A stretch of 64,000 nucleotides of DNA, from contig NW_026570317.1 in NCBI RefSeq assembly GCF_019649055.1, forward strand, positions 248,001 to 312,000, in the 5' to 3' direction. The notes under the pieces were generated by a model, which worked only from the letters and a program-made list of their open reading frames with translations, made no database searches and was not told the DNA's origin. Below are positions 58,681 to 64,000 of the stretch, piece after piece. This DNA comes from Paramacrobiotus metropolitanus. Lineage: Eukaryota > Tardigrada > Eutardigrada > Parachela > Macrobiotidae. A program made the position numbers and the translations under genes. Numbering within the stretch: position 1 is the stretch's first letter; each line of letters opens with the position of its first letter.

Positions 58681-59113
58681 GGTTTAATAACACTGTACAT
58701 GGCGTGCAGCGTATAAAAAATATAAAAAGAAATATATGAAATATGTGCATGGCGAATAAAATATTATTTTAAATTTACAAAATACTGCCTAAATATTATT
58801 TTTTATTTACAAAATATCTTATATTTGAAACATAATTTATATTTTACTGGCTTTTTATTAATGTTACGATGAATCATGGATAAATCTGCTATTTCTAGCA
58901 TAAACTAAAACAAACATTGCCTTTTATCAGGTGGAAATTTTTCTACAACGGCGGCAAATACATGGCGCTTTACATCATGGCCAGGAGGTTGGCGCCCCAC
59001 GAGTGACCGACCGTAAAGTCATCAGAATTCCACACGCTGGTCTGATAACACTATATTATTTTTTCGCACTTTGAACGAAATTTTGCAAGGTGCAGTAAGG
59101 CGCTGCGCGCCAT

Positions 59114-59275
59114 GTACAAGCTCGTCCGGTAATTTCTGTCGTAAAGGTACAGATAGCACATATTTAGCGCGAAGTTTGCGCTATAGCGATTGCCACTACA
59201 CTACATTTGGCGTAACACGCAAATTTGTGTATTTCGCTGTTTTGAACCGGCAGAAATTACCGGACAAGCTTGTAC
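59114..59275. mobile_element. 162-bp inverted-repeat element
   Basis: The ends GTACAAGCTCGTCCGGTAAT and ATTACCGGACAAGCTTGTAC are inverse copies, with 24 of 25 bases matching when the next CTG is included. The interior has weaker symmetry. Probably a MITE; superfamily unknown. Confidence 0.65.
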
Positions 59276-61419
59276 GGTGTTAACCGGCTCATATAGCGTA
59301 CGTGAGAGTGCACTGTAAAATAATTAAAGAAAAATATTAACGGATTTGTACAGTACTAGCACTATACAGTGTTTGGTTTATAGCAGCTGCTAAGCCAAAG
59401 CTGTTTTGACTGACAATAATATGAGAGTACCACACGCTGATCGTTATCCGCGTGGAAGAAAACCGGCAGTCGAGTGCTCACTTTGAAAAATGTGCAACTC
59501 TGTATACTCGTACGTTTCTTACACAGTACACACGATTTTCAAATTTGATGAAAGATAGGCACACTCACGACCGTCATCGAACCGCGCAGAGCTGCATGTA
59601 TAAACGAGAAAACGTGTATGGTTGCGGAAGAGCTTTGCTTAGAGCGGTTAAAATTTTTGCAGTTCTTTAACTAAAGTTAGCTGCACTTCCATAACATTGG
59701 GCATAACGTTCTGGTAAAGCTTTTTCGCTCGCACCATGCAGCGCAACGTTTGTTTTTTCCCCTGTCTATCTAGTGTGTAGTCCATAATCCACATTATCTA
59801 CCTGATGTTTCTTAGTCGATAAGAAATAGCTCCCTGAATTTTCACCAACTGTAATTGCGTGATAGTGCTGGTTTCACGAAAAGTCGCATCTGACGCGTTA
59901 TAGACGCAAGCGCACTTCCAAAGCCATGGGCACACAGCAATCTGATATTCAGACCCTCGTGTTCCCGTGAATCCCGTGATACAGAGTTTTGCTCAGAACT
60001 CTGACTAATAATAAGCGGTGAGTAGCACAATCTTTTAAAAGCTAATTTGCACAGTTCTGTTTTGTCCCGTAATCTAAAAATTGGCAGGGGTTTCAAATGA
60101 CAAACTTCACACGATATTATGGGTTACTGGCATTTGCTGGGTAATTCATTTGCTAACTTACAGTATAACACGCCGAACACGGTGTTGCTTTTAGAGCTCC
60201 GAATCTGTAATTCCTCAAGCACATACAAATATACTCGAGAAACAAAACTAATATTTAAAAAATACGAGTTTAGAAGAAAGCCTCACAACTTTCTGGTGGA
60301 GCGGAAAACGAAAGCAACGTGCCGTTACATTCGAGATTGATGAAGTCGCGGTTAACTCACTATGAAATACCAACAGTGCTACCATTCCGCTTATGATTAT
60401 TCTATTCGCATGTGATTTGCACAACGGGTACGCTCTGACGTCATAGCTCAACGGTTACGCAGACGGTTAAGCTGGAAAAAAATCTGAAAATTCTGGCTTA
60501 CCAATCATAATGCAACACGCTTCCCTGGCCTGAGGTCACATTTTTTTACGCAACTGTCGCTTGCGCGCTACTCAAAATCTACGCAGAAATTCACCTACTT
60601 TATTTATTGTAGGTATCAATCGCTGTTTTCGGCAACGATTTACTGGATTTCACTAACAAATTGTGCTGTAAGGAGAGGTAAAAATGGAACTGAGCAAACA
60701 GAACTGCACTAAGGTCGCATTCCTTTTGGGCATCGACGAATTCAAACCACCGTCGTGCTTCGAAGTGTGCGATCTACTGGGACGTGGAAGAACGGGGTCC
60801 GGCGTCTTTAAAGCCCCGGATCAAACTTCTAAGCAGAAGTACGCGGCAAAAATCTTTCAGGTTCAACCAAAATTTGTTGCCCACGCGCTGAGTTCCCGCG
60901 CTGTTCAACCCAGCTCGGTGGCGTTATACCATGCCAGGAAATTCCGTGCTGTTCGGGAATTGCAGCACGCAAACATTGTTAAATACTTCTTCCAGGACGT
61001 TAGTTATGCCCCTGCGCTGAAGAGTTATCAAAAACGCATTTTCATGGAATGCTGCAATGGTAACGGTGACCGACATTTTTCCACCGAAACGATTAAGCTT
61101 TGACAGTAAACATAATATTATGGAAATGCGCTTTTTCTACAGGCGATACGCTGGAACGAGACATGGGGAACTTTTACGAAAACTACAAAACCGGCTACAA
61201 GGCTCCCGATGTTTATCACTATTTTCTTGGCTTGCTGTCGGGACTCGACTATCTCCAACACCACCACATTGTGCATCGCGACCTCCGCCCGGAGAAGCTC
61301 ATAGAGTACCTCTATTAGGACTTCCCAAATTCCCATACGATACAATAGCATTGTATCCAGTGCGTTGAAAACGATTAGGGCATCCTTGGATACTGCAGTG
61401 ATATCCATAAACTACTGTA

Positions 61420-61840
61420 CCCTATGCGTAGCCATTGTACCCAATCTGTATCCACTGTACCCTAAGTGTGCCCACTGTACCCAATCTGTATCTACCTTGT
61501 AACCGCTGTACCGACACTGTACCCAATCTGTATCCATTGTACCCTACGTGTACCCGCTGTACCGACACTGTACGGGTCTGTACCCAATCTGCATTGTATC
61601 TGCCTTGTACCTGCTGTACCGACACTGTACCCAATCTGTATCCATTGTATCTGCTTTGTACCCGCTGTACCGACACTGTACCCAATCTGTATCCACTGTA
61701 CCCAACGTGTGACCACTGTACCGACATTGTATCCACTGTAACCTACGTGTACCCGCTGTACCAACACTGTACCCAAACTGTATCTATTGTAGTATCCGCT
61801 GTACAGAAATTGTGCCCCACTGTATCAGTCTCGCTGCTGC
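61420..61840 (+). repeat. Left minisatellite arm of the foldback
   Basis: Variants of a 12-bp unit such as CCACTGTACCGA and CCAATCTGTATC are repeated about 35 times. The periodicity gives open frames on both strands that are not genes. Confidence 0.85.
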
Positions 61841-62163
61841 AGTGCTGATTTATTGAAAAACAAACATTTGCAAGGACATCGATTAAATCCATAACATGGC
61901 GAAGTTTCGTTTTTTTTCAATGGTTATTTGTCCTTTATTTGGTTCGACGTGAATATGATTTGGGATGGACGAATTAACATAAAATTCTTGCAAAGGATGC
62001 CTGAAAACATACAGAGGAAAGCGTAAGACGATATTGCACAGCTCAGGTTATAAAACAATAAACGCGGGAACGAGCCAGTTAGTGCTGAAGCGTCTTTTAT
62101 TACATATATACATAAAACGGTTGTTCACAGAAAAACTTCCCAACAACTTCAGAAACGATCACA

Positions 62164-62466
62164 TTAAGCATCAATCGACAGAGGCGGCCTAATCACAGAG
62201 AAAATTTGGTCTAAATTTGCCCCTATCGGCGCTGTCCCCAAGTTCGATGCCGCATTTCCTCGATGAATATCGATGCTAATCCCCTAGCGAAGATATTCTC
62301 TGACTCGTTTTTCGCCGGTTTCCTGTCTCATCATCTGTCCGAATTCCGTTATCGTGCGGGCAACTTCCGGTCCGGGCGATCCGAGCGTTTCAAAACCAAG
62401 AGCGCGAAACACGTAGTCCTGGCCGATATCACGTTTCGTTGGAATGCGACTATTTCAATCCAATAA
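62164..62466 (-). pseudogene. Transposon protein C-terminal remnant inside foldback
   Basis: The minus strand reads RDIGQDYVFRALGFETLGSP, GPEVARTITEFG and, after one in-frame TAG, ISIDIHRGNAASNLGT, ending at TAA (62164-62166). The pattern ETLG..GPE followed by a helix and an RGNAAS.LGT box resembles the conserved C-terminal tail of reverse-transcriptase proteins of some non-LTR elements in animals. That resemblance is from memory and should be tested. The upstream polymerase part is absent. Confidence 0.45.
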
Positions 62467-62607
62467 AACGAAATACTACTCGATTTCAAATATATATTTC
62501 TAGATACTGTATGTTGGCTGTTTAAAAGTCTCGTTTTAAATTAATGTGTTTACCGCTTTGCTTGCGAATATATTAAAACACTGCACAATAGCAACAGCGA
62601 CAACTGT

Positions 62608-62876
62608 TCACTTTTTACGTTGGCCTCCGGTGTTTTTTGCAGCCCGTTTGCGCGAATTTGTTGCGCAAAATGGACACTTCCAGTCGCCGTCCACAGGAAC
62701 TTGCTGCTTCTTTGCCGCGTGTTCATTGATGGAACGTTTACGCAAGCCTCGTGAAAGTTTAAACCGCACGTGGAACAGGACGAAAACTTTGACCGTGAAG
62801 AACCTGCGGCAGTAGATTTAGATGAACATTCCAACTGCGGAACTTTTTCGTAACATTTGGCGCAGGCATCTTGCAA
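62608..62876 (-). pseudogene. PHD-finger remnant inside foldback
   Basis: The minus strand encodes CAKC, then about 24 residues, CSTCGLNFHEAC, a one-base frame change near 62720, and GDWKCPFC with a basic end. Spacing C-x2-C, C-x2-C-x4-H-x2-C, W-x-C-x2-C fits a C4HC3 PHD finger. It precedes the transposon tail at 62164-62466 on the same strand and may be the N-terminus of the same ancestral protein. A host PHD gene fragment is the alternative. Confidence 0.5.
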
Positions 62877-62989
62877 AAGTTCTCCACTATGACGGTTAAT
62901 TCTTACATGCTAATAACATACTTACTTACAAGCACTTGGAAATTCGCGTTATTTATTAGCTTCCGCATGCAACTTCAATACCTTAGCAA

Positions 62990-63475
62990 CTCAGTACAGT
63001 GGATAGTACTGGATACAGTGTCTGTACAGTGGTTACCGTGTCGGTACAGTGCGTACTCATAGGATACAGTGTGGGTACAGTTTTCAGTGTCGGTACAGTG
63101 GGTTCGCATTGGATACAGTGTCGGTACAGTGGATACAGTGTCGGTACAGTGGATACATTGTCGGTACAGTGCGTACTCATAGGATACAGTGTGGGTACAG
63201 TTGTTACAGTGTCGGTACAGTGGGTTCGCATTGGATACAGTGTCGGTACAGTGGATACAGTGTCGGTACAGTGGGTGCAGTGTCGGTACAGTAGTTACAC
63301 TTAGGATACAGTGCCGGTACAGTGGGTACGCATAGGATACAGTGTCAATACAGTGGGTACAGTGTCGGTACAGTGGTTACACATAGGATACAGTGCCGGT
63401 ACAGTGGGTACGCATAGGATACAGTGTCGGTACAGTAGGTACGCATAAGATACAATGTCGGTACGGTTCAATTGA
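62990..63475 (+). repeat. Right minisatellite arm of the foldback
   Basis: Units of GGATACAGTGTC and GGTACAGTGGGT alternate about 40 times, the inverse of the left arm. Confidence 0.85.
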
Positions 63476-64000
63476 GAAGCCCTAACTCGTGCCATCTCTC
63501 GAGAAGCTTATCTTTTTTGAGCCAGAAAAGAAAACTTTGAAAATTGCCGACTACAGCAAGGACATGATGAGCTGCGCCGTGACCCTACCCGACGAGGAAT
63601 TCACACTCGCGAGATCGCCATGGCAGTACAAGGCCCCGGAAGTAGCCAGTCCTGCCAAATACGGTGGCAGCGGCCGCCACACAGACGTTTGGAGTTTGGC
63701 GTGCGTCATGGTTTTCATGCTACAAGGAAAAGCACCAGTCTTCCGGCACACATCCGGAAAGCGTACCGTGGAGGCGGAATCCGATGCGGATGTGCAGAGG
63801 GCGCTGGCGGTTGGGGTTGGGCCATACATCGCCGAGAACTTTCAGCGGAGTTACGAGGACGAAGAAGATTTTTTGAAGCTGACAAGAGAACTACTACAAC
63901 GCATTTTCGTCGCCCATAAAGACCGGCGATTGACCCTTGATACCGTGAACAGCTTGTATTTGCACTTTATTGATTGTAAGTCCTTTTTATTGGTTGCCTC

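Larger units (their letters stand above)
56959..60683. other. Intergenic stretch with several small palindromic elements
   Basis: No gene is supported. A 190-bp foldback lies at 57791-57982, a pair of AT-rich hairpins at 58570-58680, and an inverted-repeat element at 59114-59275. Confidence 0.5.
61303..63500. mobile_element. 2.2-kb foldback element inserted in a kinase exon
   Basis: The element lies between GAGAAGCTCAT (61292-61302) and GAGAAGCTTAT (63501-63511), an 11-bp duplication with one mismatch. The outer ends are related in inverse (AGAG then, about 8-10 bp on, TTAGGACTTCCCAA against the complement of TTGAGAAGCCCTAA). The arms (61420-61840 and 62990-63475) are minisatellites of opposite orientation built on a roughly 12-bp unit (CTGTACC and GGTACAG with ATCC/GGAT variants). 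The interior carries two coding remnants on the minus strand. Confidence 0.75.
60684..63975 (+). pseudogene. Tandem-kinase family gene split by a foldback element (runs past window)
   Basis: Exon 1 (60684-61059) encodes LLGRGRTGSGVFKA, a beta-3 Lys (YAAKIF) and HANIVKYFFQ, ending at AATG|GTAACG. Exon 2 resumes at 61143 (CTACAG|GC) and reads to VHRDLRPEKL at 61300, where a TAG follows nine codons on. After 2.2 kb the kinase continues without loss at 63501: EKLIFFEPEKKTLKIADYS, then KAPEV and DVWSLACV, to a donor (ATT|GTAAGT) at 63976. The catalytic Asp is present; DFG is DYS, so this is probably the pseudokinase half, and a second kinase half is expected to the right. GT-AG splicing around the insert did not restore frame by eye, so the gene is probably inactive. 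Confidence 0.7.

Noticed and set aside
61435-61848. Cys/Tyr/Pro-rich ORFs in the left minisatellite (and mirror ORFs at 62983-63304)
   Set aside because: They are products of a 12-bp periodicity inside a transposable element.

Overview
The window reads as nuclear DNA of an invertebrate animal. Genes are split by short introns (63-350 bp) with GT-AG borders, intergenic DNA is rich in mobile-element debris, and there are eukaryotic tetraspanin, LRR-receptor, F-box-like and protein-kinase genes. I cannot name the species; a tardigrade or another small ecdysozoan/spiralian would fit, but that is a guess.

Layout. 1-3.9 kb: part of an integrated Polinton/adintovirus-type element (capsid tail, adenain-like protease, packaging ATPase, four or five small ORFs). 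4.9-5.6 kb: an intact LRR type I membrane protein. 6.0-7.3 kb and 38.9-40.7 kb: two decayed copies of a gene for a protein built from repeated helix-turn-helix units. 13.2-15.7 kb (-): an apparently intact four-exon gene for a tandem pseudokinase-kinase protein, with a decayed relative at 16.9-17.4 kb. 21.6-27.1 kb: a head-to-head pair of damaged F-box-like paralogs. 29-43 kb: repeat territory (AT-rich duplicate, degenerate GTTACGG field, 123-bp satellite, 3.7-kb foldback element, a second smaller foldback). 43.1-47.1 kb (+): eight exons that join in one reading frame to encode a four-pass tetraspanin followed by a cytoplasmic kinase domain. 50.0-52.0 kb (-): a probable two-exon secreted/membrane protein. 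55.1-57.0 kb: a decayed tandem-kinase copy. 60.7 kb to the end: another tandem-kinase gene whose catalytic-loop codons are interrupted by a 2.2-kb foldback element with minisatellite arms.

The unifying theme is a locally expanded kinase family sharing intron positions and phases: exon with N-lobe 1 ending in phase 1, exon with C-lobe 1 ending in phase 0, exon with N-lobe 2 ending in phase 1, then C-lobe 2. In one member the first (pseudokinase) half is absent and a complete tetraspanin stands in its place, in phase. The same cluster has been hit repeatedly by MITEs and foldback elements. All exon joins are read by eye and lack transcript support.
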